Assembly (NCBI RefSeq): GCF_006438845.1
Contig: NZ_RCZJ01000001.1
Location: forward strand, 992,001 to 1,056,000
DNA: 64,000 bases
From: Variovorax ginsengisoli
GTDB lineage: Bacteria > Pseudomonadota > Gammaproteobacteria > Burkholderiales > Burkholderiaceae_C
Direction: 5' to 3'
Shown: positions 19,826 through 33,182 of the stretch, in pieces
Layout of the letters: every line of letters starts with the position of its first letter
How positions within the stretch are numbered: position 1 is the first letter of the stretch
Program-made: the position numbers and the translations under genes
The notes under the pieces: model-generated
The model's database searches: none
What the model was told of the DNA's origin: nothing
What the model saw: the letters and a program-made list of their open reading frames with translations, nothing else

Positions 19826-20269
19826 GTGACGCCTGCTGAAGATTCCACCGCGAAGACGACCCATGCCGATACAGCCGGACCGGCAACGCGCCTCCCGCTG
19901 TCGCGCCCGGCACGCTGGGCGCTGCTCGCGCTCGCGGCCACATGCCTGTTGCTCGGCGTGATCGGCGTGGTGGTACCGGGACTGCCGACCACACCGTTCA
20001 TCCTGCTGGCGACCTGGGCGGCGGCGCGCAGTTCGCCGCGCCTGCATGCCTGGCTGCTGCAGCACCGCCTGTTCGGCCCGATGGTGCGCGATTGGCAGAA
20101 CGGCGGCACCGTGAGCCGCCGCGCCAAGTGGAGCGCGACCATCGCCATGGGCGTTTGCGCGGCCATCATCGGCTTCACGGCGCCGCGCCCGTGGATGACT
20201 GCCGTCGGCATCGGCTGCATGGCCGTGGTGCTGGCCTGGCTGTGGCGCCGCCCCGAGCCTTCAGCCTGA
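19826..20269 (+). CDS. YbaN (DUF454) family membrane protein
   Basis: Product of 147 residues from a GTG at 19826. After a polar N-terminus it has a helix pair containing LLGVIGVVVPGLPTTPFILL, the hallmark of YbaN/DUF454, then SPRLHAWLLQHRLFGPMVRDW and two further helices. Inner-membrane protein of unknown function. It follows the permease gene by 37 bases and could be co-transcribed, though no functional link is known. Confidence 0.88.
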   Translation: MTPAEDSTAKTTHADTAGPATRLPLSRPARWALLALAATCLLLGVIGVVVPGLPTTPFILLATWAAARSSPRLHAWLLQHRLFGPMVRDWQNGGTVSRRAKWSATIAMGVCAAIIGFTAPRPWMTAVGIGCMAVVLAWLWRRPEPSA

Positions 20270-20298
20270 AACGCGCGGCCAGTCCCGCACGACGCCGA

Positions 20299-21102
20299 TC
20301 ACTTCGTCGCGACAGGCTCCAGGCCGGTCTTGGCGATGGTCGGTGCCGCCGCCGGTGACGCCAGATACCGAATGAGTTCCGCGGCCGCCGCCGGCTGCTT
20401 CGATCCGGTGGCGACACCGGCCGAGAACACGGTGACGCGCTGCACCTCGGCCGGCAACGGACCGATGTAGTCGATGCCTGCGATGGGCAGCAGCTCACTG
20501 ACCTGCTGCAGGCCCAGCGCCGCATCGCCCCGAGCGACGACCGTGCCCACGCGCTCGCTCAGGATGCGGCGGCTCTTGGGCTTGACCTGGGCTTCGATGC
20601 CGAGGTTCTTGAGCAGTTCGGTTTCGTAGTAAGTGCCGCTCGCGCTGGCCGAATAGGCGATGGACGGCGACGCGAGCAGCGTGCGCTTGAGCGCCTCCAC
20701 GGTCGATATGTCCGGGCGTGGCGCACCGGTCTTGACGGCAAAGCCGATCGACGACCGCACCAGATCGACCTGGCTGCCGGCGACGACCTTGCCGTCCTTG
20801 ACGAGCGCATCGAGCGCCGGGCGGGCAAGGATCACGACGTCTGCCGGCTCGCCGCGCGCCAGGCGAACCGGAATGGCGTCGGTGGCATTGCCCATCGACG
20901 CGCCGTAGGCCGTCTGCACCGTGTGGCCGGTGCGCTGCTCGAAGTCGGGCCGCAGCGCGTTGTAGGCAGCGGTGAAGCCTCCCGAGGTCATCACGTGGAT
21001 GTCGGTCCCGGTGGGCTTCCCGACGAGGCTGGTGCAGCCGGCGAGCGCGAGGGCGCCGGCCAGGAGCGCGACGCGGCGGGTGATCGAAACGGTGGTCGGC
21101 AT
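20299..21102 (-). CDS. Orphan extracellular substrate-binding protein, ModA-like lipoprotein
   Basis: Product of 267 residues with a lipobox signal peptide (LLAGALALAGC) and the fold of molybdate/anion-type binding proteins. Recognisable segments are IHVMTSGGFTAAYNALRPDF, GEPADVVILARPALDALVKD and a C-terminal AELIRYLASPAAAPTIAKTG. No permease or ATPase gene adjoins it, so it may serve a distant transporter or have another role; many such orphans occur in Burkholderiales. It converges with ybaN and lies downstream of hipA. The ligand is unknown. Confidence 0.85.
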   Translation of the reverse strand: MPTTVSITRRVALLAGALALAGCTSLVGKPTGTDIHVMTSGGFTAAYNALRPDFEQRTGHTVQTAYGASMGNATDAIPVRLARGEPADVVILARPALDALVKDGKVVAGSQVDLVRSSIGFAVKTGAPRPDISTVEALKRTLLASPSIAYSASASGTYYETELLKNLGIEAQVKPKSRRILSERVGTVVARGDAALGLQQVSELLPIAGIDYIGPLPAEVQRVTVFSAGVATGSKQPAAAAELIRYLASPAAAPTIAKTGLEPVATK

Positions 21103-21205
21103 GGTGTCTCCGGAGGGTGGATGGCGTCGAGCCATCGTAGGCAGCCAAGCTGTCAAACGGCCGGCACCGGAGCCAGGGTTATCCCGCGCGGCCGGCGCGC
21201 TGCGG

Positions 21206-22579
21206 CTAGGCCTGTAAAGCCTCGTCCCACGCAGCCAGGAGATCGGCGCGGCGCAGCCGCTTGAGCGCCTGCCGCAGGTGCGGGTGGTTCGCAACGCGGC
21301 CGAGCAGTTGCTGCTTCTGCCGCGGCGTGAGACCGCTCGCCAGGATCGGTGCCAGCCATTGCCGGCCGGCCTCGGCCGCCACGTCGCGCACCACCTTCGA
21401 CGCACCCGCCACCTGCAAGCCCAGGGCGTTGCAGAAGGCCTGCAGCCGGGCCGGGTTGAAGATCGGCTCCTCGTGCTGCTTCTGCGCATCGGGCATCAGC
21501 ACCAGCGCATGGCCGCGCGCGCCGGCGTAGAGAAAGGTGGCGGTGATGTCGTAGGCCGGCGCCAGTTCGGCGTGGCGCCGGTCGCGATAGATCAGGCCCA
21601 GGTTCTTCAGGTGCATGTCGGCGTTGCCGAGCAATTCGTTGACCTCGATGCGACGCAGCAGTTCGTACACCGCCGATTCGCCACACTGCGGCAGGCCCAG
21701 CAGCACGGCCGCGATGGCGAGGTAAGACTCGGTGTACTTGTGCTCCGGCGGCTTGCCGAAGACCTGCGCGAAATCCTCGAAGTGCACCTTGTCGCCGTGG
21801 TCGCGGTCGAAGCGCGTGACCGCTAGGAACTGGCCGTCGACCTCGTCGCCCAGGTCGTAGCGGTGCGGTGCCGTCAGCGCGGTCATCGGCACCAGCTCGA
21901 AGCGGCACACGTCGACGCCAGCCAGGCCGGCCAGCGTCATGCCCAGGTGCTCGAGCTGCGGCATGCGCGGGTATTCGGCAGAGGGCAGCTTGGCGATGAC
22001 GGCGGCGTCGCCCTGCGAGGTGCGGCCGACGAAGCGGCCTTCGGCAGTGCGGTTGACGCCGATCTTGGGTTGCACGCCGGAGATCGACAGCGCGTCCTGG
22101 AAAGGCTCCGACCAGACCGAGGATTCGAGCGCGTCCTGGTTCTGCGTGACCAGGCGCTGCAGCGTGTCGCGCGAGATGTCCTCCCACTCCGCCGTGACCG
22201 CCCCCGGCATGTTCTTGCCGCAGGCCGCGATCATCGCCATGTGGTCCATCGGATCGATGGCCGCCTCTTCGGCCACGAAGCGCCGGAAGATGCCTTCGGG
22301 CAGCAGGTTCTGGAAGAACGGCGGCAGCTGGGCGTCGCCCTTGCTGCCGGTGGTGCTGTTGAATTCGGGCCGGGTCACGTCGAGCCAGAACGACTGCTGC
22401 TGTGCCGGCTGTTCTGCGCGCATCGACTCCGATAGCACGTCGGCCTCGGCCCAGGGCACGCGGGCATAGGCCTCGTCGGCGACGAAGCGCAGGATCGGCG
22501 GCAGGCCCGGCTGCGCGTACTTGAACAGGCAGCCGATGCGCCGGCCGTGCAGCTTGATGACCAGCACCGGAACGTTCAT
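21206..22579 (-). CDS. hipA: HipA-family serine/threonine kinase toxin
   Basis: Toxin kinase of a HipBA system, 457 residues. E. coli HipA phosphorylates glutamyl-tRNA synthetase. Visible elements are the N-terminal HipA subdomain (LPEGIFRR), the P-loop/autophosphorylation region SISGVQPKIG (about 165-174), the catalytic loop GNADMHLKNLGL with D321, H323, K325 and N326, and the metal-binding AYDI (D344). All catalytic residues look intact, so it should be active. The ATG overlaps the hipB stop by four bases. GC content matches the chromosome, so it is either long resident or from a similar genome. Confidence 0.93.
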   Translation of the reverse strand: MNVPVLVIKLHGRRIGCLFKYAQPGLPPILRFVADEAYARVPWAEADVLSESMRAEQPAQQQSFWLDVTRPEFNSTTGSKGDAQLPPFFQNLLPEGIFRRFVAEEAAIDPMDHMAMIAACGKNMPGAVTAEWEDISRDTLQRLVTQNQDALESSVWSEPFQDALSISGVQPKIGVNRTAEGRFVGRTSQGDAAVIAKLPSAEYPRMPQLEHLGMTLAGLAGVDVCRFELVPMTALTAPHRYDLGDEVDGQFLAVTRFDRDHGDKVHFEDFAQVFGKPPEHKYTESYLAIAAVLLGLPQCGESAVYELLRRIEVNELLGNADMHLKNLGLIYRDRRHAELAPAYDITATFLYAGARGHALVLMPDAQKQHEEPIFNPARLQAFCNALGLQVAGASKVVRDVAAEAGRQWLAPILASGLTPRQKQQLLGRVANHPHLRQALKRLRRADLLAAWDEALQA

Positions 22580-22884
22580 CGCTGGCCCTCCTTGATGCGC
22601 GCCAGCCGCTGCTGCACCGCCGACAGCGCATGCGACGGGTTGCCCTCAGCGGCCGTGCGCAGCTCGGGCAGACCGCGCTCCAGCGCGCGGGGCACGGTGA
22701 CCAGATCGAGCTGCAGCACGTCCATCACGGCCAACAGGGTCGACACCTGCACGTCTTGGCCTTTCAGCAGCCGGTAGACGGCCTGGCGGCTGACGCCGGC
22801 CTTTTCGGTCAGCGCCTGCCGCGTCAGGCCGCTCGCCTGTCGCGCGGCTTCCAAGCGGTCTGCGATGTCCAATGGCGTGCTCAT
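22576..22884 (-). CDS. hipB: HipB-type antitoxin, XRE-family repressor
   Basis: Antitoxin and autorepressor for HipA, about 102 residues from the ATG at 22884. The helix-turn-helix reads LEAARQASGLTRQALTEKAG with recognition helix VSRQAVYRLLKG. The C-terminal tail (SAVQQRLARIKEGQR) would contact HipA. A TTG at 22899 is an alternative start, but it falls inside the operator arm. The gene immediately precedes hipA with an ATGA overlap. Confidence 0.9.
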   Translation of the reverse strand: MSTPLDIADRLEAARQASGLTRQALTEKAGVSRQAVYRLLKGQDVQVSTLLAVMDVLQLDLVTVPRALERGLPELRTAAEGNPSHALSAVQQRLARIKEGQR

Positions 22885-22933
22885 ATGTTGCGTATTCAAT
22901 GGATTAACGCAAATAGTATTGTATTCGCAACAT
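22885..22933. promoter_or_regulatory. Inverted-repeat operator of hipBA
   Basis: Two 16-base arms, ATGTTGCGTATTCAAT at 22885-22900 and ATTGTATTCGCAACAT at 22918-22933, pair at 14 of 16 positions across a 17-base spacer. The element abuts the hipB start, sits in an AT-rich stretch unlike the surroundings, and is where a HipB dimer pair would be expected to bind and repress. Confidence 0.7.
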
Positions 22934-22950
22934 TAAAGGGGTTGCTTTTT

Positions 22951-22962
22951 CGATACATATCG
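22951..22962. promoter_or_regulatory. Short palindrome CGATA-CA-TATCG
   Basis: Five-base arms CGATA and TATCG separated by CA, in the AT-rich gap between hipB and the MFS gene; the half-site CGATACG recurs at 22980-22986. It may be a second, distinct operator, for example for the MFS promoter. The evidence is symmetry only. Confidence 0.35.
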
Positions 22963-23072
22963 CACAAATGTTATTTATTCGATACGTTTTTGACTGACAG
23001 GAGGCCGCTTCAGCCGCTGCGCGCACCGCTTATGCTTGATCGCTTCGGCCTCTCGCCGCGCACTTTTTTTCC

Positions 23073-24278
23073 ATGCCTTCCATCGACACCGCGCGCGGCC
23101 TTCGTGCGCTGATCTTCGCCTTCGCGCTCAGCCAGTTCTTTCGCACTTGCCTCGCGGTCATCGCGCCCGAGCTTCAACACGACCTGTCGCTCTCGCCGGC
23201 CGGCTTCGGCACCTTGTCATCGTGCTTCTTCCTGGCCTTCGCAGTCGCGCAGATCCCCATCGGCATCGCCTTCGACCGCTACGGCGTCGGCCGCCCGACC
23301 CGCCTGCTGAGCACCATGGGCGTGCTGGCCGCCCTGCTCTTCGTGGTCGCGCCCAACGGCCCGACGGCCATGGTGGCGCAGGCCGGGCTCGGCCTGGCCT
23401 GCGCGCCGGTCTTCATGGGCCTGATGCACTACGCATCGGAGCATCTGCCGGTGCACCGCTACGCCACGGTGGTCGGCCGGGCCAACGCGATCTCGATGGT
23501 CGGCGCCCTGTGCGCCACCGCGCCGCTGGGCTGGGCGGCACACCGGTTCGGCTGGCGCACGGCGATGGCTGCGGCCGCCGTCTTCATGCTGCTGGCCTGC
23601 ATCGGCGTGTGGCGCCACGTGCACGACGAAGGCCATGCCGACGCCCAGAATGAAAAACTGGGCGACCTGTTCGCCGGCAGCGCACGGCTGCTGACCGTGC
23701 CCGCGATGTGGACGCTCATCCCCCTGTGCGTGGCGCTGGCCGCCGGCACCACTTTCCGCAACGCCTGGGGCGGCCCGTACCTGGCGCAGGTGTACGGGCT
23801 CGGCGCCGACGCCCGCGGCCTGGCGCTGGCCTTCGTCAGCCTGGGCGGCTTCGCGACCGCCTTGCTTCTGCCGGTGCTGGCGCGCCGCCACACGCTCAAG
23901 GCCACGGTGATCGGCTGGGCGCTGATGTCCCTGGTCGGCGGCCTGGTGCTCTCGGCAGCGCCCGACGTCGGCCTGCTGCCCGGCGTGCTGCTGCTCACGC
24001 TGCTCGCGACCTTCGGCATGTGCCACCCGATGGTGATGGCGCACGGTCGCGGGCTGGTGCCGCAGGCGCTGCGCGGTCGCGGCCTGGGCGTGCTCAACAG
24101 CTTCGTCTTCCTGGGCTCCGGGCTCACGTCCTCGGTCTTCGGGCTCATCGCCGACGCCGGCCAGCGCAGTGGCGCCGAGGCCTCGGCCACCTACACCGGC
24201 ATCTTTCTTTGCGCGTCGGCGCTGGTCGTGCTGGGCACGGCCGTCTACTGGTTCAGCCCGAAGCCAGCACCGCACTGA
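23073..24278 (+). CDS. Major facilitator superfamily transporter
   Basis: Inner-membrane secondary transporter, 401 residues with about 12 hydrophobic helices. The motif A-like loop after helix 2 is FDRYGVGRPTRLLS, and a related loop joins the two halves. The N-terminus (MPSIDTARGLRALIFAFALS) is short and cytosolic. The gene is divergent from hipBA across 190 AT-rich bases and is followed by small genes in the same direction. The substrate is not predictable. Confidence 0.9.
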   Translation: MPSIDTARGLRALIFAFALSQFFRTCLAVIAPELQHDLSLSPAGFGTLSSCFFLAFAVAQIPIGIAFDRYGVGRPTRLLSTMGVLAALLFVVAPNGPTAMVAQAGLGLACAPVFMGLMHYASEHLPVHRYATVVGRANAISMVGALCATAPLGWAAHRFGWRTAMAAAAVFMLLACIGVWRHVHDEGHADAQNEKLGDLFAGSARLLTVPAMWTLIPLCVALAAGTTFRNAWGGPYLAQVYGLGADARGLALAFVSLGGFATALLLPVLARRHTLKATVIGWALMSLVGGLVLSAAPDVGLLPGVLLLTLLATFGMCHPMVMAHGRGLVPQALRGRGLGVLNSFVFLGSGLTSSVFGLIADAGQRSGAEASATYTGIFLCASALVVLGTAVYWFSPKPAPH

Positions 24279-24379
24279 CCGGCCACTCGCCACGCTTTCC
24301 TACGCCGTCACGCGGCATGCGCGTGCGCTGCCGTGCCACCCCTGCTGCCGACCATGGCGCTCCACTTCAGGAGAAGACC

Positions 24380-24547
24380 TTGCCCGCCAAGAAACAAGGC
24401 CTGTACGCCAACATCCACGCCAAGCAGGAACGCATCAAGAACGGCAGCGGCGAACACATGCGCAAGCCCGGATCGCCCGGCGCGCCCGACAAGGAAGACT
24501 TCGACAAGTCCGCGAAAACCGCGAAGTCGAAGAAGCAATCCCACTGA
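24380..24547 (+). CDS. Small basic DUF6496-like protein
   Basis: A 55-residue protein from a TTG at 24380, preceded by a good ribosome site (AGGAG at 24368-24373). It reads LPAKKQGLYANIHAKQERIK and ends KTAKSKKQSH; Lys-rich, no membrane segment. The pattern of a Lys-rich start, AKQERI, GSGE.MRKPG and a final KSAKTAK matches small DUF6496 proteins common in proteobacteria. Function unknown; the charge suggests nucleic acid binding. Confidence 0.7.
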   Translation: MPAKKQGLYANIHAKQERIKNGSGEHMRKPGSPGAPDKEDFDKSAKTAKSKKQSH

Positions 24548-24561
24548 GCACGGAGGCCATC

Positions 24562-24675
24562 ATGAAAGAACTCTTCCTCGCTGCCGCCGTCGGCATGACC
24601 GTGTTCGCGCTCGCCGCCTGTGAACCCACGCCCAAAGCACCGAAGGCCGTGGTGATTCCGGCGGTGATGACTTGA
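24562..24675 (+). CDS. Tiny lipoprotein (37 residues)
   Basis: Product of 37 residues starting MKELFLAAAVGMTVFALAAC, with a textbook lipobox LAAC and only 18 residues after the lipidated Cys (EPTPKAPKAVVIPAVMT). The ATG follows a GGAGG ribosome site. It would be a minimal membrane-anchored peptide. The stop overlaps the start of the reductase gene, so the three small genes from 24380 and the reductase are likely one transcript. Function unknown. Confidence 0.65.
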   Translation: MKELFLAAAVGMTVFALAACEPTPKAPKAVVIPAVMT

Positions 24676-25745
24676 GCGCGAACAAGGCCCTCATCGTCGG
24701 CGTCAGCGGCGTCATCGGTAACGCACTGTCGGAGCATCTGCTCGGCCAAGGCTGGGCCGTCCATGGTCTGTCGCGCGGACGCACTGCCGTAGCGTCGGGC
24801 TGCGTGCCACTCACCGCCGACCTCACGAATCCGGAACAGCTGCGCGATGTGCTGCACGGCCTAGACGTCGACCGCGTGTTCTTCGCCGCCTGGTCGCGCC
24901 AGGCCAACGAGAAGGAAAACATCCGGGTCAACGGCGCCATCGTGCGCAATGTGCTCGACGCCGTCGGGCCTTCGTTGAAGGGCGGCCACGCGGCGCTGGT
25001 CACCGGGCTCAAGCATTACCTCGGCCCGTTCGAAGCGTATGCGACCGGCACCGTCCCCATGACGCCGTTCCGCGAGGAACAGGGGCGCCAGGCCGTCGAC
25101 AACTTCTACTACGAGCAGGAAGACCGCCTGTTCGAAGCGGCGGAACGCCACGGCTTCAGCTGGAGCGTGCACCGCCCGCACACCATCATCGGCTTTGCCA
25201 TCGGCAACGCGATGAACATGGGCGTGACGCTCGCCGTGTACGCGACGCTGTGCCGCGAAACCGGGCAGCCGTTCGTCTTCCCCGGCTCGCCCGCGCAGTG
25301 GAACAGCCTCACCGACATGACCGACGCGCGGCTGCTGGCGCGGCACCTCGAGTGGGCGTCGACCAGCGATGGTGGCCGAAACGAAGACTTCAACGTCGTC
25401 AACGGCGACGTCTTCCGCTGGAAGTGGCTGTGGCCGCGCCTGGCCGCGTACTTCGGCATCGAGGCTGCGCCTTTCGACGGCACGACGCGTCCACTGGCCG
25501 ACCGCATGGCCGATGCACCTGCCCAGTGGGCGGCCATCGCCGCGAAGCACCAGCTGCGCGAGCCGAACATCGACAAGCTCGCCTCCTGGTGGCACACCGA
25601 CGCCGACCTCGGCCGGCCGATGGAAGTGCTGGCCGACATGACGAAGAGCCGCAAGGCCGGCTTCCTCGACTTTCAGAGCACGCCGGACGCTTTCTTCGAC
25701 CTGTTCCAGAGGCTCGAGGCCGAGCAGATCATTCCGAAGCGCTGA
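24672..25745 (+). CDS. PRISE-like short-chain reductase
   Basis: NAD(P)-dependent oxidoreductase of the extended SDR fold, 357 residues from a TTG at 24672 that overlaps the lipoprotein stop. The N-terminal nucleotide site is ALIVGVSGVIGNALSEHLL. The active-site Tyr lies in VDNFYYEQEDRLFEA, the NFYYxxED signature of progesterone-5-beta-reductase/iridoid-synthase-like (PRISE) enzymes, and ALVTGLKHYLGPFEAY carries the paired Lys region. Such enzymes reduce activated C=C bonds of enones; the native bacterial substrate is unknown. Confidence 0.88.
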   Translation: MSANKALIVGVSGVIGNALSEHLLGQGWAVHGLSRGRTAVASGCVPLTADLTNPEQLRDVLHGLDVDRVFFAAWSRQANEKENIRVNGAIVRNVLDAVGPSLKGGHAALVTGLKHYLGPFEAYATGTVPMTPFREEQGRQAVDNFYYEQEDRLFEAAERHGFSWSVHRPHTIIGFAIGNAMNMGVTLAVYATLCRETGQPFVFPGSPAQWNSLTDMTDARLLARHLEWASTSDGGRNEDFNVVNGDVFRWKWLWPRLAAYFGIEAAPFDGTTRPLADRMADAPAQWAAIAAKHQLREPNIDKLASWWHTDADLGRPMEVLADMTKSRKAGFLDFQSTPDAFFDLFQRLEAEQIIPKR

Positions 25746-25755
25746 GCGTCCCATG

Positions 25756-25772
25756 CGCGCCTTCGGGGCGCG
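25756..25772. terminator. GC-rich hairpin between the reductase and TPR genes
   Basis: Stem CGCGCC / GGCGCG with loop TTCGG, ending directly before an ATG at 25773. No T-run follows, so this is at best a weak terminator or RNA end. Its position argues that translation of the TPR gene begins at the downstream ATG, 25815. Confidence 0.4.
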
Positions 25773-25814
25773 ATGTTAAGGTTTGCGGCTCCCCTCAGTG
25801 GATCGCCACGGCCC

Positions 25815-28757
25815 ATGTCATTGCCCTCGCCTGCCCCCAGCGAACCCGACGCCGCCGCAGAGGCTGCGCTCGCCGAAGCCGAGCGCGTGGTCGCACGCTT
25901 GCTGCCGCTCACCACGCCGGCCGACAGCGCCTCGCTCGATCTGCAGGAACACCTGGCCTCGGCGTGGTTCCGGCAGATCGAGGTGCTGCACGAACGCGAC
26001 AGACCGGCCGATGCGGTGCGCGTCATCGATGCGCTGCTCGCGCACTTCGAACCCGGCGCGCTCCACGCGGTCGAGCCCGTGTTCGCGGCGCCGCCGCTCT
26101 GGCCCTGGATCGCGCGGGCGCTGTGCGAGAAGGTGATCGCGCTCGGCGCCCTCGGCCGCACCGATGAAGCCCTCGCCCTGGCGCAAGCCGTGCAGCGACG
26201 TTTCGAACAGGCCGAGGCGCCCGCCCTGCGCGAATGGGTGGCGCGCACCGGGCTCGAAGAGGCCAGGCTGCGCGGCCGTGCCGGCGCCACCTTTGCGCGC
26301 GTCGACATGGTTCGGCACTGCCAAGCCCTGATCCAGACCTTCGGCCGCGACGACTGGCCCGCCACCCGCGCCGTCGTGGCGCGCACACGTGCGTGGCAAG
26401 CGCACCTGTTGGCGCAACTCGACTACCACGAGGAGGCCCTGAAGAACTACACCGCACTGCACGACGACCTGTGCCATGCTACGGAGCCGGCCCTGCAGGA
26501 ACAGGCCGCCGATGCCTTGCATGCCAAGGCGCGCCTCCTAGAAAAAATCGGCCGCCGCACCGAGGCGCGCGCGGCCCTGCAGACCCTCGTCCACACCTAT
26601 GCCGACGCGTCGTCGCTGGGCTTGCGCCAGACCCTGGCACTGGCCCAGGCGGACCAGATGCTCGGCCTGGCGCTCGATCGCATGGCGGTCGCGGAAGAAG
26701 ACGAGGCAGACGCGGATGCCGATTTGGATGCGCCCCTTCTCGCGGCCTGCGACGCGCTGCTCGCGCAGCACGAGGGCAGCACCGACACGCTGGTTCTGCG
26801 CTGCGTCAACCAGGCGTTGCGGCTCAAGGCCGAGGTGCTGCGCGAGCGAGACGACGAGCCCACGGACCGCATGCAGGCCGATGCCTTGGCCGAACGGCAG
26901 TGGGCGCGCTTTGCCGATCATCCGGACGAGCGCATCCGCGGCGAAGCGCTGCGCGCCATGATCGACCGCCTGGCCTTTGGCGACGACGAGCCAGAGCAGG
27001 ATGTGGAGGGCTATCGGATGGTGCTCGCCCGCATGGGCGATGCGACGGCCGAATCGCTGCAGCCGCATCTGGCACGCGCGCGGCTGCTGCAGGCCTGGGC
27101 CTTGCGCTGCATCGAGCGCCAGGACGAAGCGCTCGACGTGCTCGACGCGCTGGACCAACGCCACGCGCAGTCGAGCGATCCGGAGGTGCGTCTGCAGGTG
27201 GTGTACGGCCGAACCGAGCGGGCCCGCATCCTGCGCGGTCGCGGGGATCACGCGGCCGCACTGGCGGCCCTCGACATGCCGACGCCGGCCATCGAAGCGC
27301 CGGACGTCACGCTGCGCAAGGCCCTCGCCATCGCCCTGGACCTGCAGGCCGACCTCTGGCAAGACCAGTCGCCCAAGGCGCACCCCCAGCAGAGCGGCAA
27401 GGACGCATCGGGGGCGCGCATCGAGGGGGTGGTCACCGATGCCCAGCTGCACTATGCCGAGGCCGTGGCTGCGCTCTTCGAACGCTTCGCGACCGACGCT
27501 GCGGCCGAGGTTCGCGTGATCGTCGCGCATGCGCAATACCAACTCGCCATCCATTGGCGCGAGTGTCTACAGTTCCAGCGGGCGGACGATGCGTATGCGG
27601 TCTACCTGCAGGCCTTCGCCGCGGATCGGGAACCGCGGATCGAAGAGCTCACCGCCGCTGCGTACCTGAATCACGCCTACCTGCTCATGATGCTGATGGA
27701 CCGCGAGGCCGACGCCCTGCCCGTCTACGACGCGCTCATCGCACGCTTCTCCAAAGCCACGAGCGCGGACATGCGCGACACGTTGGCCAAGGCCGCCGCC
27801 AGCCGCCTGACCTGCCAGAACCGATTGCAGCGACAAGGGGTCGCCGTGAACTACGGCGACCAGTACGAAGACCTGTCGCTGGAACAGCGCGATGCCATCG
27901 GCGCGACCATCGAACGGGGCCGTGTGCTGGCGGTCGAAGGCAAGCACCGTGAAGCCATCGCCTGCTATGAAGAGGTGCTGAACGCGCACGTCGAATCGCT
28001 GCACCCCGAACTGCGTCGCCAGTGTCTCGACGCCATGGTGCGCAAGGGCTACAGCCTGGGCACCCTCGCCCAGCGCGAGGCCGCGCTGGCGGTGAACGAC
28101 GAGATCATTGCGCGCTACGGCAACGACCTGTCGACCGAGGTCGAGGAAGACGTCGCGCTCGCCATGTCGAACCGCGCGGTGCAGCTCGACAAGCTGGGCC
28201 GCCGCGATGAAGAGCTGCAAACCTACGACCACATCATCGATCGCTGGCGCGGTTCGGCCGTGGCCTGCCTGAAACAACGCGTGGCCGTCGCCCGCTACTG
28301 CAAGGCGATGACGATTGCAGACACCGACCTCGACGGCGCGTTGGCGCTCTACCAGCAGGTCATTGACACCTGCCTGCGGGCACCGGAGGTCGCGATCCGG
28401 CTGCAGGCAGCCAAGTCGACCGTCAACCGCAGTTACCGCCTGCGCAACGCCGGCCGTTACGACGAAGCCGTGGCCTGCGCCGAGAGGCTGCTTCAGGCCT
28501 GCGGCGAGGAGACCGACAAGGACATCGCGGCCCAGGTCGTCAAGGTCCGCATCGGCCTGGCACGCGCCTGCGGCAAGACCGGGCAGACAGCGCGGCAAGT
28601 CGAAACGCTGGAAGTCTTGCTGGCCCTGCCCCCCACCGCGCTGGATGCGACCGTGCGCACCGAGTTGCTCGCCGAATACCGGCAAGCCAAGCCAACCTCC
28701 ACGGCCATCGGCAAGGCCGCGCATGCGCTAGGCAGCTGGTTCGGCAAGAAGAAGTAG
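25815..28757 (+). CDS. Large tetratricopeptide-repeat protein
   Basis: Helical-repeat protein of 980 residues from the ATG at 25815 (an in-frame ATG at 25773 would add 14). Nearly the whole length is built from TPR-like helix pairs, e.g. LAQLDYHEEALKNYTALHDD, GKHREAIACYEEVLNAHVES and LGRRDEELQTYDHIIDRWRG, suggesting a long superhelical protein-binding scaffold. There is no signal peptide or membrane segment, so it should be cytosolic. The C-terminus ends SWFGKKK. It stands alone between the reductase gene and the convergent lhr. No partner is evident. Confidence 0.85.
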   Translation: MSLPSPAPSEPDAAAEAALAEAERVVARLLPLTTPADSASLDLQEHLASAWFRQIEVLHERDRPADAVRVIDALLAHFEPGALHAVEPVFAAPPLWPWIARALCEKVIALGALGRTDEALALAQAVQRRFEQAEAPALREWVARTGLEEARLRGRAGATFARVDMVRHCQALIQTFGRDDWPATRAVVARTRAWQAHLLAQLDYHEEALKNYTALHDDLCHATEPALQEQAADALHAKARLLEKIGRRTEARAALQTLVHTYADASSLGLRQTLALAQADQMLGLALDRMAVAEEDEADADADLDAPLLAACDALLAQHEGSTDTLVLRCVNQALRLKAEVLRERDDEPTDRMQADALAERQWARFADHPDERIRGEALRAMIDRLAFGDDEPEQDVEGYRMVLARMGDATAESLQPHLARARLLQAWALRCIERQDEALDVLDALDQRHAQSSDPEVRLQVVYGRTERARILRGRGDHAAALAALDMPTPAIEAPDVTLRKALAIALDLQADLWQDQSPKAHPQQSGKDASGARIEGVVTDAQLHYAEAVAALFERFATDAAAEVRVIVAHAQYQLAIHWRECLQFQRADDAYAVYLQAFAADREPRIEELTAAAYLNHAYLLMMLMDREADALPVYDALIARFSKATSADMRDTLAKAAASRLTCQNRLQRQGVAVNYGDQYEDLSLEQRDAIGATIERGRVLAVEGKHREAIACYEEVLNAHVESLHPELRRQCLDAMVRKGYSLGTLAQREAALAVNDEIIARYGNDLSTEVEEDVALAMSNRAVQLDKLGRRDEELQTYDHIIDRWRGSAVACLKQRVAVARYCKAMTIADTDLDGALALYQQVIDTCLRAPEVAIRLQAAKSTVNRSYRLRNAGRYDEAVACAERLLQACGEETDKDIAAQVVKVRIGLARACGKTGQTARQVETLEVLLALPPTALDATVRTELLAEYRQAKPTSTAIGKAAHALGSWFGKKK

Positions 28758-28781
28758 CCCTCGGCGGCCTGCGCCGGCAGG

Positions 28782-33182
<4,401 letters not shown>

